Shown here piece after piece: positions 24,242-33,778 of a stretch of DNA of 64,000 bases. A program made the translations under genes and the position numbers. The stretch is from UBA1535 sp964371035 (lineage in GTDB: Bacteria; Bacillota; Clostridia; Tissierellales; Sedimentibacteraceae). The stretch covers positions 62,001 to 126,000 of the forward strand of contig CAYJLG010000001.1 of assembly GCA_964371035.1 (NCBI GenBank), read 5' to 3'. Every line of letters begins with the position of its first letter. Position 1 is the stretch's first letter. The notes below the pieces were generated by a model. The model had not been told where the DNA came from and did not search any database. It saw nothing but the letters and a program-made list of their open reading frames with translations.

Positions 24242-25894
24242 TTAGTTAGTAATAATATCTTTTATTGAGCCTCCAGGTGGTATCATTGGTAGTACTTTAT
24301 CATCTTTATCAATTATACAATCAATCAAAATTGGATTTTTTGAATTAAAACTTTCATTTAAAATTTCATTTAATTCAGTCAATGTACTTGCCCTAAATCC
24401 TTTAAGTCCAAACGCATCAGCTAATTTCACAAAATCTGTTTGTCTATTTAGAGTGGTTTCAGAATGCCTGTTTTCATAAAATACACTCTGCCACTGTCTA
24501 ACCATCCCTAAAACTCCGTTGTTTAGAATAATAATTACTATCGGTAACTTTTCTTTTACTACAGTAGCTAATTCATTTAGATTCATTCCAAAACTTCCAT
24601 CTCCCGTAATAAGAACAGCTTTTTCTCTTTTTTTACCTATACTTGCACCAATCAAAGCACCCATGCCATATCCCATAGTTCCTAATCCACCTGAAGTAAG
24701 AAAAGTTCTAGGTGTTTCAAACTTGTAGTACTGAGCAGTCCACATTTGGTGTTGTCCTACGTCTGTTACTATTACAGTATCATCTTTACAAAACGAATTG
24801 ATCTTTTCTATAATATTTTGAGGTGTAAAATCTTCTGTTTCTCCTTGTCTTAAATAACATTCTTCTTTATTTTTCATAGTAGTCTCTATCCATTTACTTC
24901 TATCGATAGTTTCAACATTGTCAATAAGTTCATTTAAAACTAATTTCATATCTTTACAAATTGACACATCAGGTGTTATATTTTTATTTATCTCTGCAAG
25001 GTCTATATCTATATGTATAATCTTTCTTTCACTGCAGTAAATATTTTTATTTCCTGTAGCTCTATCGCTAAATCTAACACCTATTGCAATTATTAAATCA
25101 GATTGAGACTTTGTTTTTGAAGAAGCATATTTTCCATGCATACCTGTCATACCAAAATTAAGTTCATAAGAATTAGGGATTGCAGATAGCCCCATCATAC
25201 TAAGCCCTATAGGAGCAGATATTTTCTTTGAAAGCTCTAACACTTCATTACTTGCCTGTGCCACTATAACGCCTCCACCAGCATATATAAAAGGCCTTTT
25301 TGATTCATTAACAATTTTAATTGCCTTATCAATATCTACTTCCTCATAAATTTGTGCTAATTTTGTTTCGTTTTTTAAACCGCTATATTCAAATTGTGCA
25401 TTTTGAATATCTTTTGGCAAATCTATCAATACAGGTCCTGGTCTACCCTCTGCTGCAATATAAAAAGCTTCTCTAACTACCTGTTCTAGCTTTTTAATAT
25501 CTTTTACAACATAATTATGCTTAACTATCGGCATTGTTATTCCTACGATATCAACTTCTTGAAAACTGTCTTTTCCCAATAGAGCTCCTGGAACATTGCC
25601 CGTTATCACTACCATTGGCACAGAATCAAGATATGCTGTTGCTATACCTGTAACTGTATTGGTTGCACCGGGTCCTGAAGTTGCAATAGCAACACCTACT
25701 TTGCCTGTGCTCCTTGCATATCCATCCGCTGCATGCGTAGCACCCTGTTCATGAGCTGTAATTATATGCTCAATTCTATGTTTATTTTTATATAATTCAT
25801 CATATATATCTATAACTGTTCCTCCTGGATATCCAAAAACAGTCTTAACTCCTATATCAATTAAAGTTTCAATTAAAATTTCTGTACCTTTCAT
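24242..25894 (-). CDS. ilvB: Acetolactate synthase large (catalytic) subunit
   Basis: ThDP-dependent enzyme condensing pyruvate with pyruvate or 2-ketobutyrate. It is 550 aa. Seen: the catalytic Glu region FGYPGGTVIDIYDELYK and EQGATHAADGYARSTGKVG, and the ThDP motif GDGSFGMNLNELATVVKEKL through LNNGVLGMVRQWQ. The last two motifs separate it from catabolic AlsS. The operon setting supports biosynthesis. Confidence 0.96.
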   Translation of the reverse strand: MKGTEILIETLIDIGVKTVFGYPGGTVIDIYDELYKNKHRIEHIITAHEQGATHAADGYARSTGKVGVAIATSGPGATNTVTGIATAYLDSVPMVVITGNVPGALLGKDSFQEVDIVGITMPIVKHNYVVKDIKKLEQVVREAFYIAAEGRPGPVLIDLPKDIQNAQFEYSGLKNETKLAQIYEEVDIDKAIKIVNESKRPFIYAGGGVIVAQASNEVLELSKKISAPIGLSMMGLSAIPNSYELNFGMTGMHGKYASSKTKSQSDLIIAIGVRFSDRATGNKNIYCSERKIIHIDIDLAEINKNITPDVSICKDMKLVLNELIDNVETIDRSKWIETTMKNKEECYLRQGETEDFTPQNIIEKINSFCKDDTVIVTDVGQHQMWTAQYYKFETPRTFLTSGGLGTMGYGMGALIGASIGKKREKAVLITGDGSFGMNLNELATVVKEKLPIVIIILNNGVLGMVRQWQSVFYENRHSETTLNRQTDFVKLADAFGLKGFRASTLTELNEILNESFNSKNPILIDCIIDKDDKVLPMIPPGGSIKDIITN

Positions 25895-25915
25895 ATAATG
25901 CTCCTTTTAATATTT

Positions 25916-26881
25916 TCAAATTGCGAATGATACTGATTTAAAAATTAATTTACTTAAGCTACTCATATCTATATTTCCACCAGATACTATGCAAGCTACA
26001 TTTTTGTCTTCTATCGGAAGTTTATTATGCATAACTGCAGCAACGCTTGCGGCTCCTGCTCCTTCTGCTATCAGCTTTTGATTTTCCATTAGAGTCAATA
26101 TAGCACTTGCAATTTCATCTTCAGATACTGTTATCATTCCATCTAGATATTGTTTACATAATTTATATGTCAATTCTCCAGGTGCTTTTACTGCTATTCC
26201 ATCTGCTATTGTGCTAACAGACTCAAGCTTAACTATTTTGCCTTCATTCAATGAATCATACATAGCTGAGGCATTTTTCGCTTGAACGCCATACACTCTG
26301 CAATTTGGATTTAAAGTTTTAATAATATATGCTGCTCCTGCAGCCAATCCGCCTCCCCCAACGGGGAGCACTACAGCTTCTAAATTATGAAAATCTTCTA
26401 ATAATTCTAAGCCTATAGTTCCTTGGCCTGCAATAACATCTACATCATCAAAAGGATGTATAAGAGTCATATTAGTTTTTTCTCTATACATAAGCGCTGC
26501 TTCATATGCATCATCATATGTCCCATCAATTAGTATTACTTTAGCTCCCAATTTTTTTGTTGCTTCAATCTTAGAAATAGGAGCTGATTTTGGAATAAAT
26601 ATAGTTGCATTTACCATATTTTGTCTTGCAGCTAACGCAACCCCTTGTGAATGATTACCAGCAGAGCAAGCAATAATACCACGATTTTTCTCATTTCTTG
26701 TAAGTTGTTCTATTTTATATGCTGATCCTCTTACTTTAAAAGAACCTGTAACTTGAAGATTTTCAGTCTTAATATATATATTGTTGCTACATAAGATTTT
26801 ATTCGCTTGAATTAAATCCGTCCTTCTAATTATATTTTTGAGAACTTGTTTTGCGTTGTAAACTTTATCGACAGTTAGCAT
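25916..26881 (-). CDS. ilvA: Threonine ammonia-lyase, short form
   Basis: PLP enzyme converting threonine to 2-ketobutyrate, the first step to isoleucine. Start at 26881 is favoured (AAAGGA 9 nt upstream). It is 321 aa. The PLP lysine lies in TGSFKVRGSAYK; SAGNHSQGVA and the phosphate-binding VGGGGLAAG follow. It lacks the C-terminal ACT regulatory domain of long biosynthetic enzymes and resembles TdcB in length, but it is first in the ilv operon behind the attenuator, so a biosynthetic role is inferred. Confidence 0.9.
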   Translation of the reverse strand: MLTVDKVYNAKQVLKNIIRRTDLIQANKILCSNNIYIKTENLQVTGSFKVRGSAYKIEQLTRNEKNRGIIACSAGNHSQGVALAARQNMVNATIFIPKSAPISKIEATKKLGAKVILIDGTYDDAYEAALMYREKTNMTLIHPFDDVDVIAGQGTIGLELLEDFHNLEAVVLPVGGGGLAAGAAYIIKTLNPNCRVYGVQAKNASAMYDSLNEGKIVKLESVSTIADGIAVKAPGELTYKLCKQYLDGMITVSEDEIASAILTLMENQKLIAEGAGAASVAAVMHNKLPIEDKNVACIVSGGNIDMSSLSKLIFKSVSFAI

Positions 26882-26936
26882 GGCAACCATTCCTTTCTTT
26901 TGTAATATTATTTAAAAGCTACATCTAGTAAATCAT

Positions 26937-26969
26937 AAAAAAACCCCACAGCGTTTTGCTGTGGGGTTT
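26937..26969 (-). terminator. Attenuator terminator of the ilv operon
   Basis: AAACCCCACAGC-AAAAC-GCTGTGGGGTTT (12-bp perfect stem, 5-nt loop) is followed on the minus strand by a run reaching seven T. It lies between the leader peptide ORF and ilvA, about 55 nt before the ilvA start, the expected place for an attenuator. Confidence 0.92.
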
Positions 26970-27012
26970 AAAATCATTAGAAAGTTATACACGTATCACC
27001 GTATTTAAACTA

Positions 27013-27114
27013 TCATATGTTTACCTCAGAATCAGCATAACGCAAATTAGCACTGTCAATAATAATGACAATGTTAATGAGTATTATAATGCTGACTACT
27101 AAAAAGTTTAACAT
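27013..27114 (-). CDS. Leader peptide of the ilv operon (Ile/Leu/Val-rich)
   Basis: A 33-codon ORF starts ATG at 27114, with AGGAG 8 nt upstream, and ends TGA at 27013-27015. It begins MLNFLVVSIIILINIVIII and ends with ANLRYADSEVNI. Seventeen of 33 residues are Ile, Leu or Val, and 13 of the 15 from residue 5 to 19. Stems CAUUGUCA/UGACAGUG and GUCAGCAU/AUGCUGAU can form within it, and a terminator follows. This is the arrangement of ribosome-mediated attenuation. No T-box sequence was found. It is too short for most gene finders. Confidence 0.88.
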   Translation of the reverse strand: MLNFLVVSIIILINIVIIIDSANLRYADSEVNI

Positions 27115-27141
27115 AATAAGTTCTCCTACGAGTTTTTTTTA

Positions 27142-27170
27142 AGGATAGCACTAATGTTTTACCCTGTCAA
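27142..27170 (-). promoter_or_regulatory. Promoter of the ilv leader and operon
   Basis: TTGACA (27170-27165), 17-bp spacer, TATCCT (27147-27142) just upstream of the leader-peptide ribosome-binding site. The start point would lie near 27135, giving a leader of about 250 nt before ilvA. Confidence 0.75.
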
Positions 27171-27199
27171 TAGTTTTTTTAAAAAAAATTTAATAACAT

Positions 27200-30100
27200 C
27201 TATAAATTAAAAAGCGTCATTTGATTTGTTTTATCCATATCTTTAACGCAGCCATGTTTTTCCAATACTTCTATAACTGCTTTAGTTACTCCCTTTGTAC
27301 GTTTAGTTATATCTTCCATAGATATAAACTCACCCTTTACACGCTCTGCTTTTATGCTTTCTGCAGCTGTTACTCCTAGTCCTTGAAGCCCTATAAGAGG
27401 TGGTAATATACCACCTTCATATATTTGGAATCTAGTATCATCAGATTTATATAAATCTACTTTTGAACATTTATAGCCTCTTTTATACATTTCCCTTGCA
27501 ACTTCTAAGACTGTGAACATATCCTTTTCTTTAGTCGATTTATCATTTCCTTTTTCTTCTATTTCTTTCATAGCATTTTCAATACTTTCAATTCCATTTG
27601 CTATGATTTGAGCATCAAAATCTGCAGCTTTCATCGTGAAATATGAAGCATAAAAAGCTTCAGGATAATGCACCTTAAAATATGCAATTTTTACAGACAT
27701 CATTACATATGCGACTGCATGAGCCTTAGGAAACATATATTTAATAGTATTACATGAATCTATATACCACTGTGGAACACCTTGAGCTTCCATCGCTTCT
27801 ACATCTTCAAGTTTTAAGCCTTTACCTTTTCTAACTTTTTCCATTATTTCAAACGAGTGTTTTTTATCTACTCCCTTAAAAATCAAATAAGTCATAATGT
27901 CATCTCTAGTTGATATAACTTCACTTATAGTACAAGTTCCATTTAAAATCAAATCTTGTGCATTTCCAACCCATACATCAGTTCCATGAGAAAGTCCACT
28001 TATACGCAATAGATCTGAAAAAGTCTGTGGCTTTGTATCTACAAGCATTTTTCTAACAAATGCTGTTCCAAATTCAGGAATTGCTAAAGTTCCAGTATCA
28101 CAATTAATATCACTTTTAGTTATACCTAATATATCAGGGCTCAAAAATAAAGTCATAGTATCTTTATCATCTAAAGGTATATCTTCATTTTTCACCCCAG
28201 TAAAATCTTCTAACATTCTTATTATAGACGGGGTATCATGTCCCAACAAATCTAGTTTCAATATACGACCAGAAATCGAATGATAGTCAAAGTGTGTAGT
28301 AATAGATCCAGATTCTTTTTTATTAGCTGGATATTGAACTGGCGTAAAGTCGTGAATATCCTTATTTTCAGGCACTACCATAACACCACCTGGATGCTGA
28401 CCTGAGGTTCTTTTAACACCTAAACAACCTGCTACAATTCGATTAATTTCTGCATTTCTTTTAATCACATCTTTTTCATCAAAATATTTTTTAACAAATC
28501 CAAATGCAGTCTTATCGGCAATAGTGCCTATAGTTCCAGCTCTAAACACTTTGCCTTTCCCAAACAATTCTTCTGTGTGCTTCATTGCAACACCCTGTTC
28601 TTCGCCAGCAAAGTTAAGATCAATATCTGGTTCTTTATCGCCTTCAAACCCTAAAAAAACTTCAAAAGGTATTTCATGTCCATCTTTTTTTAACTTTGCA
28701 TCACATTTAGGGCAATTTTTATCAGGCAAATCAACACCTGAACCGTATTCACCGTTAGTAAAAAATTCTGAAAATTTACAATTTGGACAAATATAATGAG
28801 GTTCCAAAGGGTTAACTTCTGATATACCACTCATAGTAGCCGCGAAAGAAGATCCGACAGATCCTCTAGAGCCAACAATATAACCATCATCATTAGATTT
28901 TTTTACTAACTTTTGAGAAATCATGTACATTACAGCATAACCATTACCTATGATAGAGTTAAGCTCTCTTTCTAGCCTTGCTTCAACAATTTCTGGAAGA
29001 TTTTCGCCATAAATACTTCTAGCCTTTTCATAACTAATTCTTCTGAATTCTTCATCAGCACCTTCAATAATTGGAGGAAATGTTCCTTTTGGTATAGGAA
29101 GAATCTGTTCTATAGAATCTGCAATCAAGTTAGTATTTGTAACTACGACTTCATATGCCTTTTCAGTTCCTAAATAATCAAAGTCACTTAACATTTCATT
29201 TGTGGTCTTAAGATAAAGTGGTGCTTGTTCTTCTGCATCTCCGAAGCCTAACCCAGATAAAAGTATCTTTCTATACAATTCATCTTCTTTATTTAGAAAA
29301 TGCACATCACCTGTAGCCACAACTAATTTATTAAATTTTTCTCCTAGTTCAACAATCTTTCTATTGATATCCTTAAGATCCTCGAAAGATTTTACCCTTT
29401 CATTTCTAACCAAAAATTCATTGTTTTCTAACGGTTGAATTTCTAAAAAATCATAAAATTCAACAATTTTTTCTATTTTTTCATCAGCCTCTCCATCTAA
29501 AACAGCCTTGTAAAGCTCTCCAGCTTCACAAGCAGTACCTATTATCAATCCTTCTCTCATTGAGTTCAAATCAGACTTCAAGATACGTGGTTTTTTATAA
29601 AACAAATCTAAATGAGCCTTAGAAACTAACTGATATAGCTTTTTTAACCCTTCTAAATTTTTAACTAATATATTTATATGATAAGTAGGTTTTTTAGTCA
29701 TATCTATATTTTTCATTAATTGTTCATTAAGATCGTTAAAAGATGTTATTTCTTGTTTATCAAGCATTTTGTAAAGTTCCATCAAAAGCATTGCTGTAGC
29801 TTTTGCATCATCTACAGCTCTATGATGATTTTCAAGCACTATATTAAATTTTTTCGTCAAAGTATTTAACTTATAATTTTTGATACCCTTAATCAATGCT
29901 TTAGACAATTCCAATGTATCTATTACAGGCATATCATATTTTTCACCAAAATTTTCAATATTCTTAGCCTTAATAAATTTAGTATCAAAACCTGCATTAT
30001 GTGCAACTAAAATAGAATCTTCCCCTACAAAATTTTTAAATTCCGTTAAAGCCTCTTTTATAGAAGGCGCACCTAAAAGCATATCATCAGTTATACTTGT

Positions 30101-31462
30101 CAGTTCAATTATCTTAGAAGGCAATTTCCTTGATGTATATACAAATGTATTAAAAGTATCTATAACTTCACGATTTTTTATCTTTACAGCGCCAATTTCT
30201 ATTATATCGTCATACTTAGCACTAAAACCTGTAGTCTCTATATCAAAAACTACTACTTGAGAATTCAAATCTTTACCTTCACACTTATATGAAAGTGACG
30301 AACCATCATCAATCAAATAGCCTTCCATACCATAGATTACTTTAAAATCATCAGTTGCACTAGACATGGCCTCAGGATATCCCTGCACTACTCCATGATC
30401 TGTAATAGCCATGGCTTTATGCCCCCAAGATTTAGCAAGTTTTGCATAATCACCAAACTTATTTATACCATCCATAGCGCTCATACAAGTATGCAAGTGG
30501 AGTTCTACCCTCTTTACAGGCGCATTATCAATTCGCTTTGATACTACTTTAGATTCCACCTCTTTGAACACACGTCCCATTACTACCAATTCTTTCATAA
30601 AATTATCATTCTCTGCAAATCCTATAATCGACATTGATTTCATTTTAGCTAATTCTTCAGGTTGTGAATCCTTAGGACAAAAATATTTAACATTTATAGT
30701 ATCAGTATAGTCTGTAACAGAAAAAGTTAACAATACAGTACCGCTCTTCAAATCCCTTCTCTCACAAGAAATTACAGTTCCTGATATATGCACTTCTCCT
30801 GAGTTACTATCTAATTCTGATATTTTGCTTATAGGTAAGATATCAAATTTCGCTTCATCTTTAACTCTAGGTTTATATCTTTCATTAGCTTTATCGGATT
30901 TAAATATTTGCGCTTCCGATTTTTTGGGTGCATTATTGTTAGTATTATCAGAAGCATTAGTAGCTATTTTTTCAGTTTCTTTTTTAAACAATTCTTCATT
31001 TTTATTTACAATATCTATTTTTTCTATTAAAAACTCAACTGCTATCTCTAATTTATACATATTAAAAAACAGTTCTTTAATCTTTGATATAAAGTTTAAA
31101 GACTGTATCTTTGTTTGCATTAAATTATTTGGAACTTTGATTAATATAATATTATTGTTAAATTCAATTTTACAAAAGTTATTAAAAATAGAAGTTTCTT
31201 TTTTTAAAATATATTTAACGTTCTCTAGAAACAAGCCTGTAAAATCAGCATTACTTTGATCTAATTCATATGTAATGTCAAAGTCAATTAAAACCGCGTT
31301 ACTATACTTTTTTTCAATTTGAATTTTTGCTTCATCAATATCAGAAAATTTGATAGGGCATTTTGAGGTTAAAAAAAACAGTACTTCTTTTGTAATTTTA
31401 TTTACTTCGATATTTATGACATCAACAGTTGAAAAACCATTAAATCTTTTAAAATCAAACAT
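27200..31462 (-). CDS. polC: DNA polymerase III alpha subunit, PolC type
   Basis: Main replicative polymerase of low-GC Gram-positives with built-in 3'-5' exonuclease. Start at 31462 (GGGGAGG upstream) gives 1,420 aa. Domains in order: N-terminal region with Lys/Asn linker, OB domain (GEVHISGTVISCERRDLKSG), PHP domain (RVELHLHTCMSAMDGI) interrupted by the DEDD exonuclease (VVFDIETTGFSAKYDDIIE), then the polymerase core (GSRGSVGSSFAATMSGISEV, PDIDLNFAGEEQ) with a zinc-binding CPNC...CPKC segment. Last gene of the rpsB-polC cluster. The 32 bases before the ilv promoter show no clear terminator. Confidence 0.98.
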   Translation of the reverse strand: MFDFKRFNGFSTVDVINIEVNKITKEVLFFLTSKCPIKFSDIDEAKIQIEKKYSNAVLIDFDITYELDQSNADFTGLFLENVKYILKKETSIFNNFCKIEFNNNIILIKVPNNLMQTKIQSLNFISKIKELFFNMYKLEIAVEFLIEKIDIVNKNEELFKKETEKIATNASDNTNNNAPKKSEAQIFKSDKANERYKPRVKDEAKFDILPISKISELDSNSGEVHISGTVISCERRDLKSGTVLLTFSVTDYTDTINVKYFCPKDSQPEELAKMKSMSIIGFAENDNFMKELVVMGRVFKEVESKVVSKRIDNAPVKRVELHLHTCMSAMDGINKFGDYAKLAKSWGHKAMAITDHGVVQGYPEAMSSATDDFKVIYGMEGYLIDDGSSLSYKCEGKDLNSQVVVFDIETTGFSAKYDDIIEIGAVKIKNREVIDTFNTFVYTSRKLPSKIIELTSITDDMLLGAPSIKEALTEFKNFVGEDSILVAHNAGFDTKFIKAKNIENFGEKYDMPVIDTLELSKALIKGIKNYKLNTLTKKFNIVLENHHRAVDDAKATAMLLMELYKMLDKQEITSFNDLNEQLMKNIDMTKKPTYHINILVKNLEGLKKLYQLVSKAHLDLFYKKPRILKSDLNSMREGLIIGTACEAGELYKAVLDGEADEKIEKIVEFYDFLEIQPLENNEFLVRNERVKSFEDLKDINRKIVELGEKFNKLVVATGDVHFLNKEDELYRKILLSGLGFGDAEEQAPLYLKTTNEMLSDFDYLGTEKAYEVVVTNTNLIADSIEQILPIPKGTFPPIIEGADEEFRRISYEKARSIYGENLPEIVEARLERELNSIIGNGYAVMYMISQKLVKKSNDDGYIVGSRGSVGSSFAATMSGISEVNPLEPHYICPNCKFSEFFTNGEYGSGVDLPDKNCPKCDAKLKKDGHEIPFEVFLGFEGDKEPDIDLNFAGEEQGVAMKHTEELFGKGKVFRAGTIGTIADKTAFGFVKKYFDEKDVIKRNAEINRIVAGCLGVKRTSGQHPGGVMVVPENKDIHDFTPVQYPANKKESGSITTHFDYHSISGRILKLDLLGHDTPSIIRMLEDFTGVKNEDIPLDDKDTMTLFLSPDILGITKSDINCDTGTLAIPEFGTAFVRKMLVDTKPQTFSDLLRISGLSHGTDVWVGNAQDLILNGTCTISEVISTRDDIMTYLIFKGVDKKHSFEIMEKVRKGKGLKLEDVEAMEAQGVPQWYIDSCNTIKYMFPKAHAVAYVMMSVKIAYFKVHYPEAFYASYFTMKAADFDAQIIANGIESIENAMKEIEEKGNDKSTKEKDMFTVLEVAREMYKRGYKCSKVDLYKSDDTRFQIYEGGILPPLIGLQGLGVTAAESIKAERVKGEFISMEDITKRTKGVTKAVIEVLEKHGCVKDMDKTNQMTLFNL

Positions 31463-31472
31463 AAATCCTCCC

Positions 31473-32510
31473 CTACAATTTTTCAATTTCTGCTTTTAAT
31501 ACGTTGACTATTTCATTTTCCTTGATTTTTGTAATTATTACACCTTTTTTAAATAAAATTGCTTCTTTATTTCCAGAGGCAATACCTATATCCGCCTCTT
31601 TTGCTTCTCCTGGACCGTTCACCGCACATCCCATTATAGCTACTTTTATATCTTTTTTTACATCAGATAAGCTATTTTTTATTTCTTTAACAATACTTAT
31701 TAAGTCGACATTAGTTCTACCACAAGTCGGGCAAGACACAAAGTCTATACCATATGGTCGAATTCCAAGATATTGTAATAGCTTTCTACCAACTATTACC
31801 TCTTTTACAGGATCTTCAGTCAATGAAACTCTAATAGTATCGCCAATTCCCATTAACAAGAGCGCTCCTAAGCCTGAAGAAGATTTAATTAATCCATCTT
31901 CATCTGAACCTGATTCAGTTATACCAAGATGAATAGGATAGTCAACTTTTTTGCTTAATTCTATATTAGCATCATATGTAAGTTTTACATCTGATGCTTT
32001 AATTGAGATCAATATATTATGATAATTATGTTTTTCTAATATTTTTACTTGTTCTAAAGCGCTTTCAACTAAAGAAAATTTGTTTACACCACCATATTTG
32101 TCAATAAAGGCTTTTTTTACTGAACCAGAATTGACACCTATTCTTATAGGTAATTCTTTTTCTCTACACGCCTCTACTACTTTTTTTACATTTTCATCAG
32201 AACCTATATATCCAGGGTTGATTCTAATTGCATCAGCACCTGATTGTGCAGACAAAATAGCCATTTTATAGTCAAATTGTATATCTGCTACAAATGGCAT
32301 TTCAGTATGCGACTTTATTATTTTAATTGCTCTTGCATCTTCTTCGTTATCAATTGATGCTCTGATGATATCACAGCCATTTAATTCTAATAATTTAATT
32401 TGCTCAATAGTTTTATCTATATCAGAAAGCTTAGTATTAAGCATTGATTGAACTGTGATTTTATTATTTCCACCTACAAATAAGTTTCCATATCTTACTT
32501 GTTTAGACAT
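31473..32510 (-). CDS. ispG: 4-hydroxy-3-methylbut-2-enyl-diphosphate synthase
   Basis: Fe-S enzyme of the MEP isoprenoid pathway converting MEcPP to HMBPP. It is 345 aa. Cluster ligands: VSCPTCGRTNVDL and MGCAVNGPGEAKEADIG. N-terminal TIM-barrel motif VQSMLNTKLSDIDKTIEQI. It follows rseP by 9 nt in the conserved order; its presence implies the MEP pathway, though dxr is not in its usual place here. Confidence 0.96.
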   Translation of the reverse strand: MSKQVRYGNLFVGGNNKITVQSMLNTKLSDIDKTIEQIKLLELNGCDIIRASIDNEEDARAIKIIKSHTEMPFVADIQFDYKMAILSAQSGADAIRINPGYIGSDENVKKVVEACREKELPIRIGVNSGSVKKAFIDKYGGVNKFSLVESALEQVKILEKHNYHNILISIKASDVKLTYDANIELSKKVDYPIHLGITESGSDEDGLIKSSSGLGALLLMGIGDTIRVSLTEDPVKEVIVGRKLLQYLGIRPYGIDFVSCPTCGRTNVDLISIVKEIKNSLSDVKKDIKVAIMGCAVNGPGEAKEADIGIASGNKEAILFKKGVIITKIKENEIVNVLKAEIEKL

Positions 32511-32519
32511 AAGTTTTAC

Positions 32520-33764
32520 CTACCTAAAAAATCTCATAATATCATTGTAAGTTATAAATAGCATAAATGCCATAAGAACGGCAAATCCAACAAGATGAAC
32601 CATACCTTCTTTTTCAGCAGATATTTTTTTGCCTCTAATTTTTTCTAAAGCTAAAAACATCAACTTACTGCCATCAAGTGCAGGTATAGGCAATAAATTC
32701 ATAAAACCTAAATTAACACTAATGAATGCCAATAAATTTAACAATGGATACAATCCCAAACTAGCCTGTTGACCAATCATACTGATAACCATAACAGGTC
32801 CACCAACATCATCTGTAGTGACTCCACCAGTAAATATACTACCTATAAAATCAAACATTACAGAGATATAATAACCTGTCTTATATACAGAAGAAACCAC
32901 AGCTGTTACAACAGATTTTTCAACTGTAGTATCAAATCCTAACGTTAAAGATTTTTGTGGCGTAACTACAAAATCAATCAACTCGCCATCTCTATCAACT
33001 GTTATATCAATATCATTACCTTCCGATGACAAAATATTTTCAGTAACTTCATCATAAGTTGATATACTTACACCATTAATTTCAGTAATTATATCACCTT
33101 CTCTAATTCCAGATTTATAAGCAGGATTAGTGTTATCGCTAGGTTTAATCTTAGAAGTAGAAGTATCTTCCGTATCGAAGGGATAAATTCCTATTATGTA
33201 TCTATAGTATTGTGGAATATTTTCAATAGTTTCAATTTCTCCGTTTTCACGTTCAATCGTAACTGAATACGGCGCTTCAACTTGAGTCACTTCAGTCACA
33301 AGATCATCTCTTATATAAACATTATTGCCATTTACTTCGGTGATTTTATCGCCTTCTCTTATACCTGCATCATATAAAGGAGAAACTTCATCCAAAAAAC
33401 CGATAGTCGTTCCAGGAGTTCCATAAACGACTGACATTATAATATAAATAACTAAAGCTAGGATAAAGTTCATCAAAGGGCCAGAAAAAATAACTTTGGC
33501 TCTTTGCCAAACAGTCTTGTTATTGTAACTATTTGGACTATCGACATCTTCTTCTTCACCAACCATCTTGACAAATCCACCTATAGGCAATAGCCTAATA
33601 GTATAAAGAGTTCCATTTTTTTCTTTTTTATAGACTAACGGTCCCATACCTATCGCAAATTCATCTACTTGAATTCCAACACTCTTTGCCGCTTTATAGT
33701 GACCGTATTCGTGTACTAATACTACAAGCGAAAAAACAAAAATCGATGCAATAAATGTTATCAA
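32520..33764 (-). CDS. rseP: Site-2 intramembrane protease RseP/RasP
   Basis: Zinc protease that cuts membrane-bound substrates such as anti-sigma factors. It is 414 aa. The HExxH motif is VHEYGHYKAAK in the first membrane helix, and the second metal motif is NLLPIPALDGSKLM near the end. Two PDZ-like modules lie between (AGIREGDKITEVNG and SGIREGDIITEING). It sits between cdsA and ispG, where dxr is usually found as well. Confidence 0.94.
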   Translation of the reverse strand: MITFIASIFVFSLVVLVHEYGHYKAAKSVGIQVDEFAIGMGPLVYKKEKNGTLYTIRLLPIGGFVKMVGEEEDVDSPNSYNNKTVWQRAKVIFSGPLMNFILALVIYIIMSVVYGTPGTTIGFLDEVSPLYDAGIREGDKITEVNGNNVYIRDDLVTEVTQVEAPYSVTIERENGEIETIENIPQYYRYIIGIYPFDTEDTSTSKIKPSDNTNPAYKSGIREGDIITEINGVSISTYDEVTENILSSEGNDIDITVDRDGELIDFVVTPQKSLTLGFDTTVEKSVVTAVVSSVYKTGYYISVMFDFIGSIFTGGVTTDDVGGPVMVISMIGQQASLGLYPLLNLLAFISVNLGFMNLLPIPALDGSKLMFLALEKIRGKKISAEKEGMVHLVGFAVLMAFMLFITYNDIMRFFR

Positions 33765-33778
33765 AATAATTCCTCCGA

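Noticed and set aside
26881..27135. T-box riboswitch for ilv
   Set aside because: No AGGGTGGNACCGCG-like T-box or Specifier stem could be found; a leader peptide and terminator explain the region.
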